From positions 2,232,001 to 2,296,000 of the forward strand of contig KN832871.1 in NCBI GenBank assembly GCA_000827325.1: a stretch of DNA of 64,000 bases, given 5' to 3'. The notes under the pieces are model-generated. The model saw nothing but the letters and a program-made list of their open reading frames with translations, did no database searches and was not told the DNA's origin. A program made the translations under genes and the position numbers. Origin of the DNA: Oidiodendron maius Zn. Taxonomy: Eukaryota; Ascomycota; Leotiomycetes; Myxotrichaceae. Of this stretch, positions 1-10,823 are shown piece by piece; within the stretch, counting starts at the first letter, position 1, and every line of letters begins with the position of its first letter.

Positions 1-2623
1 AGATATTAGTGCTGCAAGATCTTCTAGGCTGTTCTGTACTGGTGTGCCTGTTAAACACCAATAGAACTTTGCACAGAGCTTCTTCATGGCCTTGAAGAGC
101 TTTGTTGACATACGACGGATAATGTGTGCTGAGGAGAAAAGTCAGCACTTGACCTTAGTGATGTGGTTTGAAGTTTACCTTCATCCAAAACAATTCTGAA
201 CCACTTGATCTGCCATAGAGGACTCTCTTTGTCGCTTGCCTCGTGCGATATGGTATGATACGTACTCAACACTATGTCAGAGTTTGCAAGCGCCTTTGCA
301 TCACCTTCTCGGCCGTGGCCATGGTATGTGACGATATTTGAAAAGCCATCGCAATGTCTATTTGCAAAGTCAAATTGGGGCAGCATTCGGTGCATAATAG
401 ACAAAGCTTACAGTTTTATCTCTTGCATCCATTCGTTGAGAAGCACTGCCCCGATCAGATCTAGTGTCCATTTACATGCATCCTTTGACTTACACGGAGA
501 GGGAGTAACAACCAGCGTCGCTCTAGACGGGATTAGCACGTGCTCTGTACCTAAGTGCATACCACCATAGGTATTGCAGGCAAAAGCTTTTGCTTCATCT
601 GCAGTACGAATGGTAGCCGAAAGCATAGTGAGCGTTTTTCCAAGGCCCATCTCATCGGCAAGAATTCCACCTCCTGTCTCCACTGGTTCGTAAGATGTTT
701 TACAGCCCGTCAGCGCATGTGTATATCTGCTCTAATTAACTCATGATCCACATCCAAGCTGGCAATTTAAACTTACGAGAGATCATCATTAACATGCTTT
801 GACTTCCACAGGCAATACTCTTCTGGAATCGGTCCACTTTCTCTTTGCATTATGAAATCCAAAGCCTCCTCTTGGTAGCTAGTCCAAGGGTTAGTATTTT
901 GGTCGGAAAGGACATGCGACTTACGGTTTAAGACTTGTACGAATTCGGATATCTGCAGCAATTCGTTTCAAACTCTGAGCTCGCGTCATGTTCTTGAATG
1001 CTGTTGCAATTCTATCTTTGAGAAATGACTGTGGTGTTGCGATTTGCCACAAGAGGTCATCTTGGAACCCAGCATCCAGTTGCAAGAATGAAGAACATGA
1101 TTGATCAGGCTCACTCTGAGGTTCTGGATGGACAGCGCTTAGATCTAACATGTGAGGATTAATATAATCAAAATTATGATCCCGATAATCAGGCTCTTGC
1201 AGGAATATCTTTTTACCGTCAAGAAGCCTCCCGACGTCTTGAAGACTCCGTTTCGGGCCATAAATAATTATATCAGCGAAGAGACATGTCTGCTTTTCAA
1301 TGGGTGTTTCTCCATTTGCAATCGAATCCCATTCCGTGGTGGAAGAATAGGCCTCGAAAGTGGCAAAACCAGCAAGGTCCGCGAGTACCTCAGTATCTCC
1401 TTTATTCAAGACCGCAATATTGTCAGATATGACAAGTTCTTCCTTTGATGCTGTGGGGAGCTTCAACAAAAAAGATTTATCTTCTCGCAAAACTTTGAAA
1501 AGAAAAAGTTTTCGTTCCATGAGGGACTCAGAAATGGGCGGCATCGATTGGAGCTGTTTCAGCGGTTTGATAGCATACTCAAGCACTTTAACCGCCCGTT
1601 TGTGAATCTACCTCCCATGTTAGCATTTCAGATGTGCAATGAAAATAAGATACCACATTGACTATTGCTGTAGTGTATTAAAGCTTGATCGACCATTTCC
1701 ACGATTGGAAGTCTCAAGAAAATGCAAATTGGACGAGGATCACAGGGCTGCTGGACACTACCACAGCTGCGCATGCTTTGATTACCGAGAAGGACGAAAG
1801 GATAAAAATACCGTGTCGCAATTTATACGACACGAACCTGTAAGAGAATATTGCTAGAAACACTTACCACTCCGTAGCAAATATTCTGCTCTCCTTCCAG
1901 CTTTTCATTGGTAGAGTCAATGTGAAGCTCGGTTTGGCCATCTGCAAGTATACTCTCAGGGTCATACGGGTGCCATGGCTCATCTCCTGAGTCGTCATCT
2001 TCATTGCTCTCATTCATATCGTAATACCGAAGTCCCCTGTAGTCAAAGCGAGCCATTACTTGTGCTTGATGTACAAGAAAGTCAGTTTCCCAATTTGACG
2101 GAGGCAACATCTCGATATTGTCGCATAGAAATGACTCCCAATCCACGTCTGATGCGCTGTCCGGCCCATCGCTACTTTGCAATTGGCTACCAGTATCTCT
2201 CTCACTCGACTGGAACAGGCTTTGAGAATCGATCTCGACCCCATCCTCCAATTTATCAAACGGGAAGAGCGACGGGGAAGTATCTCTCTTTGGGCCATGG
2301 GTTTGGCGACGTTTACGCTTTCTATCTCTTTGCAGTAATGCACCTTCACCTGAGTAATCATCTGATGCCCAGGCTCCGTGGCTAGACCCTCGATTGAATG
2401 ATTGGCGGTGGGCTCTTGAGCGTTTGAGACTTGGTCTTGTTGTTGGCCTGGAACATGAAAGTTAGCTGTATTCCCAGGATGGCCTCCAGACGCACCAGCT
2501 CCTTTCGCTACCCGTGAAGTCACTCCGAGAGTCGCTTGAGATGTCGCTGATATTGTCACTGGCGTCGGAGTCGGACTTGTGTTGCGAAGCCTCGTCTTGA
2601 GAATCATTCAATTCGAGAGACAT
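1..2623 (-). CDS. SNF2-family DEAH helicase/ATPase, Rad5/SMARCA3-like (3' end outside window)
   Basis: ATP-dependent chromatin or DNA-repair translocase of the SNF2 superfamily, nuclear. Visible motifs on the minus strand: motif I GGILADEMGLGKT near 683-635; a DEAH box restored by splicing an intron at 129-178 (LDEAHIIR); motif III LTGTPVQNSLEDL at about 10-55, after which the window ends. A YQEEALDFI segment near 880-855 is the usual Q-motif region. The likely start is the ATG at 2623, opening an acidic Ser/Asp-rich N-terminus (MSLELNDSQDEAS); a basic KRKRRQ stretch follows after a first intron and may be a nuclear signal. Other splices read clearly at about 884-930 and 726-779. The segment 1607-1855 is unresolved: exon ends are visible at ICYGV (about 1857) and IHKRAVKVLEY (about 1606) but the join is not certain. 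The helicase C-terminal half, and any RING finger that would prove a Rad5 type, lie off the window. Confidence 0.82.
129..178 (-). other. Intron splitting the DEAH box of the SNF2 gene
   Basis: Minus-strand gtaaac...ctcag intron of 50 nt. Removing it joins TTGGATGAAG to CACACATTATC and creates Leu-Asp-Glu-Ala-His, the Walker B/DEAH motif, which supports the boundaries. Confidence 0.85.
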
Positions 2624-2913
2624 TCTCCAGTTCTAATTACAAAGAAGTTCTGAACCTAAAACTACATCGTCCACTGTTAGCAATTGCAAGATATTAAAAG
2701 TACGATGATAGCAGATCGCTGGCGAGGCTCTGGCCATCACATGAGCATTGCCACATATATGCACTTCGCCTCAGCCGCGAAACGCCCTGGCGCAGAGCCT
2801 GGTCTGTCTGCCTTGCGCGCGTTGACACCACAATTTCATTTAATCCTCTTGACCATAATTATTCCATTTGAATTTAGATCTGATCACAATCAGAGTAAAG
2901 ACAGTTCCTGAAG

Positions 2914-5900
2914 ATGGCGACGCTGGAAGACGGTTTCAACCTAGTCCTAGCCGACTTTAAAAAGCGCCTCAAGCCAGACGAGCGGGCCAACTTTGAGTTT
3001 ACGAAACTCAATGATCTTGAGCTGGCGATGAAAGATCTGCAAGAGAGGCAGAGAAAGAGCAAGACGGCCCAGAATCTCACCAGGATCCAACCTTTCCTAC
3101 AAGCGATGATGCAATATAAAGAGATTATTGAAGTTTATTTGAACGCTTCTTCTCTGCTTTGCTTCGTCTGGGGACCAATGAAGTTCATACTTTTAGTAAG
3201 CTCTGATTAGCTCTGTTCAAAATCTGTTATTGTTTTGAGAATAAAGTGTCCTGTGCGCAAGCTAATAATCTCCAGATTGCAAGCAATTGGGCTAAATCAT
3301 ATGATATACTTTTGGATACATACAGGCACTTCGCAGAGAACTTCCCTTTGCTAATGCAATATCGCTCAATGTTTCAAGAAAATGACCACATGAAAAAAAT
3401 CTTGGTCTGGATCTATGAAGACATCTTAAAATTTCATCTTCGTGCCTTACGAGTATTTACTCGGCCAAGTGCCTGCTCCAATCTCTCCAACAAAGTTCAT
3501 CACTAACGGAAAAATAGCGTGGCAGCAATTCTTCAACGCAACTTGGAAAGACTTTCAGGAAAGTTTCAAACCTATCTTGAATGATATCGCCCGCCACCGC
3601 GAGCTGATTGAGAGTAAAGCCAATTTGACTCAGATCCAAGAATCGCGGGATGCCCGCCTTCAGTCTCAGGCATCCTTTGCTGCTCTAGAAAGGGAGCAAA
3701 ACTTGGCTAAAATGCTTTCCGTCGTCAACTGGCTTTCAGCAGCTGATACAGCTCTGGATCATGAAGACTTTGCAAGTAGAAGACAGTTTACTCCCGACAG
3801 TGGTCGTTGGATTCTGGAAGAGCCTAAGGTTAAAGATTGGCTTGATCCGGCGAACTCTTCCGTACCAATTTTCTGGCTAAACGGGATTCCTGGAGCTGGT
3901 AAGGGACTCCCTTGTATACTTTTCTAATTGCAAGCTAACATGTGGTAGGTAAAACTATTCTCGCTTCCCTCGTTGTTGAGGAGTGCTTGAATTTGGCCGA
4001 CGCAAAAAAAGATCAAGTATCACTGGCATATTTTTATTGCAGAGATCAAGACAGCCAGAGGAACAGATTTCCAAGTGTTGCAAAATCGATCCTATCTCAG
4101 CTGCTTCAGCAAAATCCAGATATCCTGGCGTATCTCTACGACGAATGTCTTAAAAGCGCCAAGGTAACTTTGGCATCTGCGCATGACTGCGCCAAGATCC
4201 TTGATACCGGTTTACAGGCTGCTCCTAAAACTTTCATCGTAATTGATGGAATTGACGAATGCGAACAGAAGGAAAGGAGAGCGATGCTTAATTTTTTTGT
4301 ATCTAAAATAAACGACTGTGAGCCTGGAAAGATTCGAGCCTTCTTCATCAGTCAAGAGCTCAACGATATCAAGGCCATTTTGTATAATTCTGAGATCTTA
4401 CGCTTAAATGAGCAGCATAGTAAGCTAGATATCAGGAATTATACCATTAAACGGGCGACAGATATCCAGGAGAGATTCAAGCTAATGCCAGACATGGCGA
4501 AGGATCATATTGTACAATTGGTTTGCGAGGGATCTGATGGCATGTTTCTCTTTGCAAAACTGGTGCTGGAAAATCTCTACGACCAGCAAAACCTAGAAGA
4601 CGTCTATAAGGAGATGCACCCTGACATATTTCCCCGTGGATTTGAACAAGCGTACGCCCATAGAAATTATTTCTGGCTGTCTGCTAATTAATATAGTTAT
4701 GCTCGTATCGTCAATAGGATATTCGAAAATCCCAATCTCGCACAACGACGCACTGCTCGGCAGCTGCTTAGCTGGATTACATGCGCGATACGCCCACTAA
4801 AATGGCAAGAAATTCAGGGTGCAACTTCAATAGATGTTGAGCATGGCCTTGTCAATTTCGAGGGGCGCCAACTACCTGACCACGTACGGGAAATATGTGG
4901 CTCGTTGGTGGATGTGCTACCGGGTAATAGGATCCATTTGGTCCACAAAACCGCTCGCCAGTAAGGGATCCCCTCGTAGCAAAAGAGTATCCCTAACCAC
5001 AGTTATAGGTACCTCATTCATAGTAAGTTTATCGACGAGCACAAGGAAGAACTTTTACTTGCCGTCCTTTGTATAAGGTATCTCACATTCGAGTGCTTCG
5101 ATGCCACGATATCCGAAGACGCGATGCGGCAATTTTTGATGAAAGGCTCTTATGCTTTCCTCGACTACGCCAGCCTACACTGGAACCATCACCTCGAAGC
5201 AGCCATCCGCTTCGGAAATTCGGATGAACTGTGCCGTTCAGCTGATCTCCGGATTGCGATAAATGATTTCTTTGAAATGTATAATCCGGGGCCGATGGAA
5301 TCAAGCGATGTACAGAAAGAATACCTCCAAAGTTGCAAGTCGATTGAGAAGGCCGATTACTATGAACCTCTTGTATTCCTCCTCTGCCACGCCAAAACAA
5401 ACCGCATCAAGGAGGAGAAACTGGAAGCACTTGGGGCGCTGGGTGTGATCGTTGCTAGAGTTCGTGCGATCCTCGAAGGGCTATATACGAGAACGGGAAG
5501 ACAAGGCGCTCAAATCTTAGACCCGTCTACCAAGCAGAATCCGAATGACTTCTATGGTGCCAACTGGTACAAATGTTCCAGGCATGCTTGTTATTACTTC
5601 CATGAAGGCTTTTCAAACGAACGAGGCTTATCGCAGCACACTAACCGCCACGAGAAGCCATTTTGCTGCACCGAAATTGGCTGTACGAGAATGTACATTG
5701 GCTGGGCCACGCAGAAGGAGTTGAAAAAGCACATTGGCCAGTACCACCCAGATCCAGCGGCGTTTGCTTGGAAGTTTCCGCACGTCAAGAAGCCTCCTTC
5801 AGTATTCCAATGCAACCTTTGCACGAAACAATTCACTAGGGCCAACATCCTCAAAACCCACCAACTTAGAGGACACGGTAACGAACGACCGTTTGTTTGC

Positions 5901-6077
5901 ACAACGTGCGGAAAGGGGTTTGTGCGGAAGTATGAATGCGACCGCCATGCAAGCACGCACGTACGCAACAGTGTTGAGCAACCAGTTACTGTGCCCGAAG
6001 ATCAGGTAATCATTGAATCATCAGAGCATGAAGATGGTAGCAACGAATTTAGGAATGATAGCTCTTTGTTGGATTAA
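2914..6077 (+). CDS. STAND/NLR-like NTPase: DUF7708-like N-terminus, NACHT, C-terminal C2H2 zinc fingers
   Basis: Predicted 963-aa signal-transduction NTPase of the kind fungi use in non-self recognition and programmed cell death; that role is inferred from the family. Six exons: 2914-3195, 3276-3468, 3518-3898, 3949-4651, 4697-4960, 5009-6077; the lengths sum to an exact reading frame. Residues ~1-200 resemble the fungal DUF7708 region (Tyr/Trp motif VWGPMKFIL). Walker A GIPGAGKT is at ~280-287 and is split by the intron 3899-3948; Walker B TFIVIDGIDE is near 380-389. A winged-helix-like part follows (RRTARQLLSWITCAIRPL). Residues ~796-926 carry several C2H2 or degenerate C2H2 fingers, including CNLCTKQFTRANILKTHQ and CTTCGKGFVRKYECDRH, where most fungal NLRs carry ankyrin, WD or TPR repeats. 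The tail is acidic. No frame break is seen, so the gene looks intact. Confidence 0.85.
3899..3948 (+). other. Intron inside the Walker A codons of the STAND gene
   Basis: GT-AG intron of 50 nt with a gctaac branch site near 3934. It interrupts a Gly codon of GIPGAGKT, and splicing restores GGT-AAA-ACT (Gly-Lys-Thr). Confidence 0.88.
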
Positions 6078-6690
6078 ATGTGATAGATAGAATTATAACA
6101 AGCAGCATAGGCCCAGAAGACCTCCATGTATTAAACAGTTCTTTGTAGAGCCCGGTTTACTCGACTTCTGAGCGGTAGGGACACACCATTTGTTGAAGGT
6201 CTATAAGCTTTTGGAAGTAGAGTCACATATTCCACCTGATACTGCTATTTGGAAAGGGATTTGATTGAATGTCTAGCTAACTTGAAGCTATAATAACCTA
6301 GTTCCACAAACGGATGGACGCCTAGAACTTGGGCAAACTACTACATATCATATGATGATTCGAAAAGTAAACCAAACATCAACTAAACAATGTGGCAGTC
6401 GGAAAAGATTAATATATCGTTAAGACAATTGCATGATTCTGTGGCAAATGTACATATACGTAACGAGATGTAGGTGATACCACACTGTGACTTCTCTACC
6501 AACTTTGCGCACTTCATGAAAGTAATCATCCCATCCCGATCCACACTCGCATCCCTGATCGTTTTGTCTCGCATTTGGATGTGCTTACCAATGAGGTAGC
6601 AAGTCAGTCAAGGGGTGAAGCTTTGTCCGAGGCCTCGAGCATCAATGCCGGGCCACAGGCGTCTAAGCTGCACCGCCTCAGGTATCACTT
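6078..6690. other. Intergenic, no gene seen
   Basis: About 600 bases after the STAND gene with frequent stops in all frames. The last part, near 6550-6690, may hold the eroded 3' end of the minus-strand relic that follows. Confidence 0.5.
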
Positions 6691-6699
6691 ACCTCATAT

Positions 6700-7475
6700 C
6701 CACAAAGGTTTTCAACCATTGTAGCCATGTATCCTCAAAGATTGGAACAGTCCTGCAAAGCAGTAATACCTAAGAGATAGTGCGAATAGTTCTTCCATGC
6801 AGCAGCTGTTCATAGTGATCGTCGCCGGGCGTACGATCTCACACGGCATGAAGACACGATCCACAATGAACAGAAACAGGACGTGCGCTCTCATTTGAGC
6901 ACCGAAAGAAACACGCTCTAACTGAACAATGTACTCCATTAGCACCTCTTAGGTTTGTCTTCCTGATCTAAGAATGCGCAATATGCAAAGATTAGGATTA
7001 GGTTCTCCACGCATGCATGTGGATAAGACATAGCCACATTTTGAGCAGGCACAACGTACTTCGATACTAATCGAACTAAAGTAGATGAGCAGAAAATGAT
7101 AGAGAGATGAGAGGACGTCACGATATTCGTTGCAATAAAGAAAGATGCATAAAGATAAGCACTTGCCATTTCTCGTTGTTAGTTGTGTGAGCCGAGCATT
7201 CAAAGCTGCCGACGAAGGCATGCTTATCCCCAGCCTCTCTACCCTTGGCCACGACAATAAATAAGCCAGCATAGCGTACGAAAGTTTGCCACTGGATATT
7301 GTAGAACTTTTGATGGACTATTATCCACACTGCAAGCCAAAGTATCACTTCCTCTCCGGCCCGCCAGCGTCAAACTCAATACACTTTGCTTCAACTATGA
7401 CCCGACCGCTGCAGATGCCTTTGGCTTCTCTGACGAGTTGCGCCGATGGTAGTCGAAGGCAATATTTAAGTCATG
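6700..7475 (-). pseudogene. Decayed relic A of an Est1-type DNA/RNA-binding-domain family protein
   Basis: No open gene, but ordered fragments in different minus frames match a protein family I recall as conserved across fungi and related to Est1/SMG7-type DNA/RNA-binding domains. Reading from 7475 downward: QLVREAKGIC and VIVEAKCIEF (7373-7440; family EQLVAEVKGIY...VEAKCIEVD), NNEKWQVLI (about 7160-7190; family NNEQWQALI), LVRLVSKYVVPA (about 7040-7080; family LRRLASKYAMPA) and TVPIFEDTWLQWL (6712-6755; family TVPAFEDTWIECL). Several frame changes and stops separate them, so it is a dead copy. It is the most eroded of three neighbours and is divergent from relic B, with about 200 bases between their 5' ends. 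The family name is from memory; the order of fragments is seen directly. Confidence 0.62.
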
Positions 7476-7674
7476 GTGCGTAGACGTCTAAGCTGTTAAA
7501 AACAGCTCTGCGGCGAAGATCGAGCTGCAGCATGCTTTCCCCGACGAGAAGGGAGCGAAGCAGACTTGCAGCAACACAATCTGATGTGACGTACAAGTCT
7601 CGCCAAAGCGGACTTCGTGAAAAGGATACCAGGCTTCACTAGGCTTTGCGGGTGTTTGGTAGTGGATCTAGAAA

Positions 7675-8430
7675 GAAGAGATCAGAAAGGACACGGTCTT
7701 CAATATAATAAAAGAGCCTAAGACAATATTAATTTCGCAAGAGCAACTAGTGACAGAAGTAAAAGGGGTATACGTGGGACCCGTTATGGTGGAGGTAAAG
7801 CGTATCGAGGTGGATAATAAACAAGCCGCACTGGCGTAGCAAGGGGATCTGGTATCCTTGGCCAAGCTGAACAACGAGCAGTGGCAGGCACTAATTGCAT
7901 TGTATCGGACTCTACTTCATGAGCAATATGATTTCTTCCTCGACTCTCAGAATCTGTCAGCGAACCTAGCTCTGCGTAGATTAGCGTCAAAGTATGCCAT
8001 GCCAGCCCGAATGTGGCGACATGGCATACATTCATTCCTTAAGTTGTTGAGACATCGTTTGCCAGCCTCACTCGATCATATGCTCGCTTTCATATATCTA
8101 GCGTACTCGATGATGACCCTGTTATATGAAACAGTACCTGCCTTCGAGGACACATGGATCGAGTGCCTTAGGATCTTGGGCGATATAGGATGACCATCGA
8201 AGATGATGATATCAGAGACAGAGATGTTTGGAATGGAGTCGCGAGCCACCAGTATTCGAATGCCTCGGGCAACGCTCCGACGCCAATTCGATCTCCATCC
8301 ACCAGACACCATGCCATGATATCAACTTTGAACCAGACCATCATTTTCGACGGAATCTTGACGGCGACAAGGGAGTCGAATATGACAAAATGCGTCCTAG
8401 GAGGCGGAATTGTTTGGCGTCATTGTTCTT
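7675..8430 (+). pseudogene. Decayed relic B of the same Est1-type-like family, best preserved copy
   Basis: The plus strand encodes a long run of the same family. DTVFNIIKEPKT starts near 7692, followed by QLVTEVKGVYVG, VEVKRIEVDNKQAALA, an in-frame TAG near 7837, then an open stretch 7858-8193 with KLNNEQWQALIALYRTLLHE, LRRLASKYAMPARMWRHGIH and AFEDTWIECL. After ILGDIG there is a stop/frame change, and the next frame continues with IEDDDIRDRDVWNGV from 8190 to about 8300. Similarity then fades; TATRESNMT near 8370 may correspond to a later family segment. At least one stop and one frameshift break it, while long stretches remain clean, suggesting rather recent decay. Intact members of this family usually run on for several hundred residues, which are missing here. 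Confidence 0.75.
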
Positions 8431-8569
8431 ACCCAGAGCCTGCAATTAGTATAGGATCGAAGAGATTTAAAATGTTTCTCCGGCGGACTTGTCTCGATAG
8501 TAACGACCAGCGGGCCATTTGGCGTAACAAACTAGCTGCTGATCGCATACCGGAAACACAGCTCTAGCA

Positions 8570-8985
8570 CCTACTCTGTTCCACGGCTATCGTCGTTGAC
8601 CGCCATGCGGTAACGTATGAAGCGCTCAGACACTCAATCCAGGTATCTTCAAATGCAGTTGTCGTCTCGCGAGCAATGCTACGAGGCAGACATTTGAACC
8701 AGAGCATATAACTCCAGAACTGCAAACGATATCAAGACAGGACAATAAGTAGACCTATGCGCGTCTCGGGCTGTTCAAAATCATCGATATTTGGAAATGG
8801 TTTGTCGTGGGAGACCGGAGAGTAGTTGCCAATATCAGTGAGCGAAATCCGTAAGATGCCCATCCTCAGATCGAATACCACGGTGACCGTCAGATGTCTC
8901 GCCAGAGACGGACTTATTGAGGCTTTTGAGGCTTTCCAGAGACATATATTTGGAGAGTCGTGTTGAGGTCGTGATCCGAACATGT
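8570..8985 (-). pseudogene. Decayed relic C of the same family, inverted relative to B
   Basis: Minus strand. The diagnostic run TAFEDTWIECL lies at 8628-8660, and RYRMAVNDD in a shifted frame at 8586-8616 matches the family RYRMAIEDDD segment that follows FEDTWIECL in better copies. Upstream, a YRLQFWSYML segment near 8710-8745 fits the family segment before it. The rest, to about 8985, only weakly suggests the N-terminal half. It lies tail to tail with relic B. Because it rests on short blocks, the extent is uncertain, but the nine-residue identity in relics B and C on opposite strands is direct. Confidence 0.5.
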
Positions 8986-9488
8986 CAATAGTTTTCTGAT
9001 ATTTAAGGAAGATGGATTGGGGTGGCTATTTGAGAATATATACTGCGGCGAAAAGTCACGTGCAACCAATAATATGCGCTGACCGTTGCCACTCATCTTC
9101 AAGCTAAAATGCGGTGCAGAAAAGTGAAGAAATCAAGATCAGAGGGTCTCGCTTGGGTTGCCTATTTAGGCAGTATTCATGGGATGCTGGTCCACGATGT
9201 CAAGATACCTGCTGCTGAAACTGAAGTAGAGGCAGAACCCTAGGAGGTGTCGATTACATATCTGAGTCCAGGATGGCAGGATACATGCTGCTAAATCTGG
9301 GGCAGAGGTCGATATATTTCTGACTTCATACATCCCCTCGCGTCGTCTAAACATAATGCAATTCAACCATGTCACGTGAACAATTTCTCTATCTGTTCTA
9401 CAGTAGGACCTTAATGTTTAACCATAAAGATTAAGCCCTATCATTTTTATTCTACACCTTTATTTCTTCAAAATCTAAGTAATCCCCG
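8986..9488. other. Intergenic; holds the left copy of a 21-bp direct repeat
   Basis: No gene recognised. It contains the first copy of the taaaatgcggtgcagaa repeat (9105-9125). The AT-rich stretch 9410-9480 is probably the promoter of the nucleotidyltransferase-family gene. Confidence 0.5.
9105..9125 (+). repeat. Direct repeat, left copy
   Basis: 21 bp beginning taaaatgcggtgcagaa, repeated at 10427-10447 with one mismatch. Weaker similarity (about half the positions) continues for roughly 30 bases downstream of both copies. The two copies bracket the bacterial-looking gene at 9489-10133. Confidence 0.7.
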
Positions 9489-10133
9489 ATGCAACCCGCA
9501 CACCTTCCTATCAATGAACAGGTGGCTCATTTCCGAGATACGCTCAGCCGTAATCGCACATTGGCTGAGGTCTTGACTCGGGCTGCCGCAATGGATCTGC
9601 CCGAGTGGTACCTAGTTTCCGGGTGCCTATTCCAAACCATCTGGAATGTGATTACTGGCCAACCTCCCGAAGCCGGCATCGTTGATTACGATCTGATTTA
9701 TTTCGATAGCACCGATCTATCCTGGGAGGCAGAGGATAAGGTTATCCAGACCGGCCATAAGATATTCGTTGATTTACCCGCTCCAGTACAAATCCGTAAC
9801 CAGGCCCGTGTTCATTTATGGTACGAACAAAAACATGGAATGCCCTGTCCGCAACATAAATCGGTAGAGGCAGCGATCGAGACGTTTCCATCGACTTCTG
9901 CTTGCCTTGGTATCCGCCTACTACTAAACGGCGAATGGCGTATCTATGCGCCACATGGCTTTTCCGACGTGTTTAGCCTCGTCGTACGTCCCAATGCAGT
10001 GCTAACTCCCGCCTACATTTATAAGGCTAAGGCTGCACGATGGCACTCTCAGTGGCCTGCTCTTACTATCCTTCCCTGGCCCCATCAGCCGTTGGAAGAG
10101 TCGGAAATAAAGAATAATGCCCCGTCTACCTAG
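9489..10133 (+). CDS. Nucleotidyltransferase family protein (NTP_transf_6 / COG3575 type), intronless
   Basis: 214-aa single-exon protein. Family features seen: VSGCLFQTIWNVITG at ~42-56, the acidic block DYDLIYFDSTDLSWEAED at ~65-82 (carboxylates expected to bind metal in the nucleotidyltransferase fold), QARVHLWYEQKHG at ~103-115, TSACLGIRL at ~134-142 and APHGFSDVFSLVVRPN at ~153-168. The length matches bacterial members, which usually run 180-200 residues. The family is common in bacteria and patchy in fungi, and the substrate is unknown. No intron, no signal peptide and no related neighbour are visible. It lies between two short direct repeats and next to the decayed gene relics, which fits a transferred or mobile origin, but this is inference. 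Confidence 0.8.
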   Translation: MQPAHLPINEQVAHFRDTLSRNRTLAEVLTRAAAMDLPEWYLVSGCLFQTIWNVITGQPPEAGIVDYDLIYFDSTDLSWEAEDKVIQTGHKIFVDLPAPVQIRNQARVHLWYEQKHGMPCPQHKSVEAAIETFPSTSACLGIRLLLNGEWRIYAPHGFSDVFSLVVRPNAVLTPAYIYKAKAARWHSQWPALTILPWPHQPLEESEIKNNAPST

Positions 10134-10823
10134 AAGGTAGAAGGTAACCTGGTATTGCAATCTAGATTATTCGTCGCTTCTATCAAGGCTTAGGGTTTAG
10201 ACCGTGTAATAAATAACCTTGACGTAATCGAAATCTACTCGATTGATCATTAATGATGGCTGCGATAATTGGGCCGATTGTGATTGCGATTTTCTATCGA
10301 CTCGAATGCGGTGCACTGTTTTTAAAAAACATCATTGGTTGCTGGTTACAGTAATTGAGGCGGGGAAGCATCGGAAAATTGAATCACGTGAAAACAGGCC
10401 AATGCCATTGCTCCAAAATGCCGCTCTAAAATGCGGTGCAGAAGAGTATGGATTTCGAGTTCCAAGGCCATCGCTTGTCAAATGTCTACACATACACATC
10501 CCTTTTAGCTACAGTATGTTTAAGGCAGGGTAAAGCGATGTGAGGTAAGGTAGAGCAAGGTAACACGGGGTAAGGAAAGCGGATGGACCACGAGCTAATA
10601 TATCCTCAGTTGAAACAAATGAAATTCATTTTCTTTGCCATGGACATATACAACCTCTTCCTGATACTGTACATACATGCAAAACCCTAACTTTTGGACA
10701 AACGAGCCTATCGAAACAACATCGAAACAAGTGAGCCAAGCCAAACGCCCGAGAACTTTTTCCACCTACCAGACACCGCTGGGGACAAAATAATGGAGGG
10801 CTTCTCCGAAGGCTCAACGCCCT
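10134..10823. other. Intergenic; holds the right repeat copy and simple GGTAA-type repeats
   Basis: No gene seen. It contains the right copy of the direct repeat (10427-10447), a related atgcggtgca near 10304, and an imperfect run of ggtaaa/gaggtaaggta-like units at about 10528-10575. The last 150 bases are probably the 3' UTR of the minus-strand KR-repeat gene. Confidence 0.5.
10427..10447 (+). repeat. Direct repeat, right copy
   Basis: Second copy of the 21-bp taaaatgcggtgcagaa repeat, in the same orientation as 9105-9125 with one mismatch. Confidence 0.7.
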
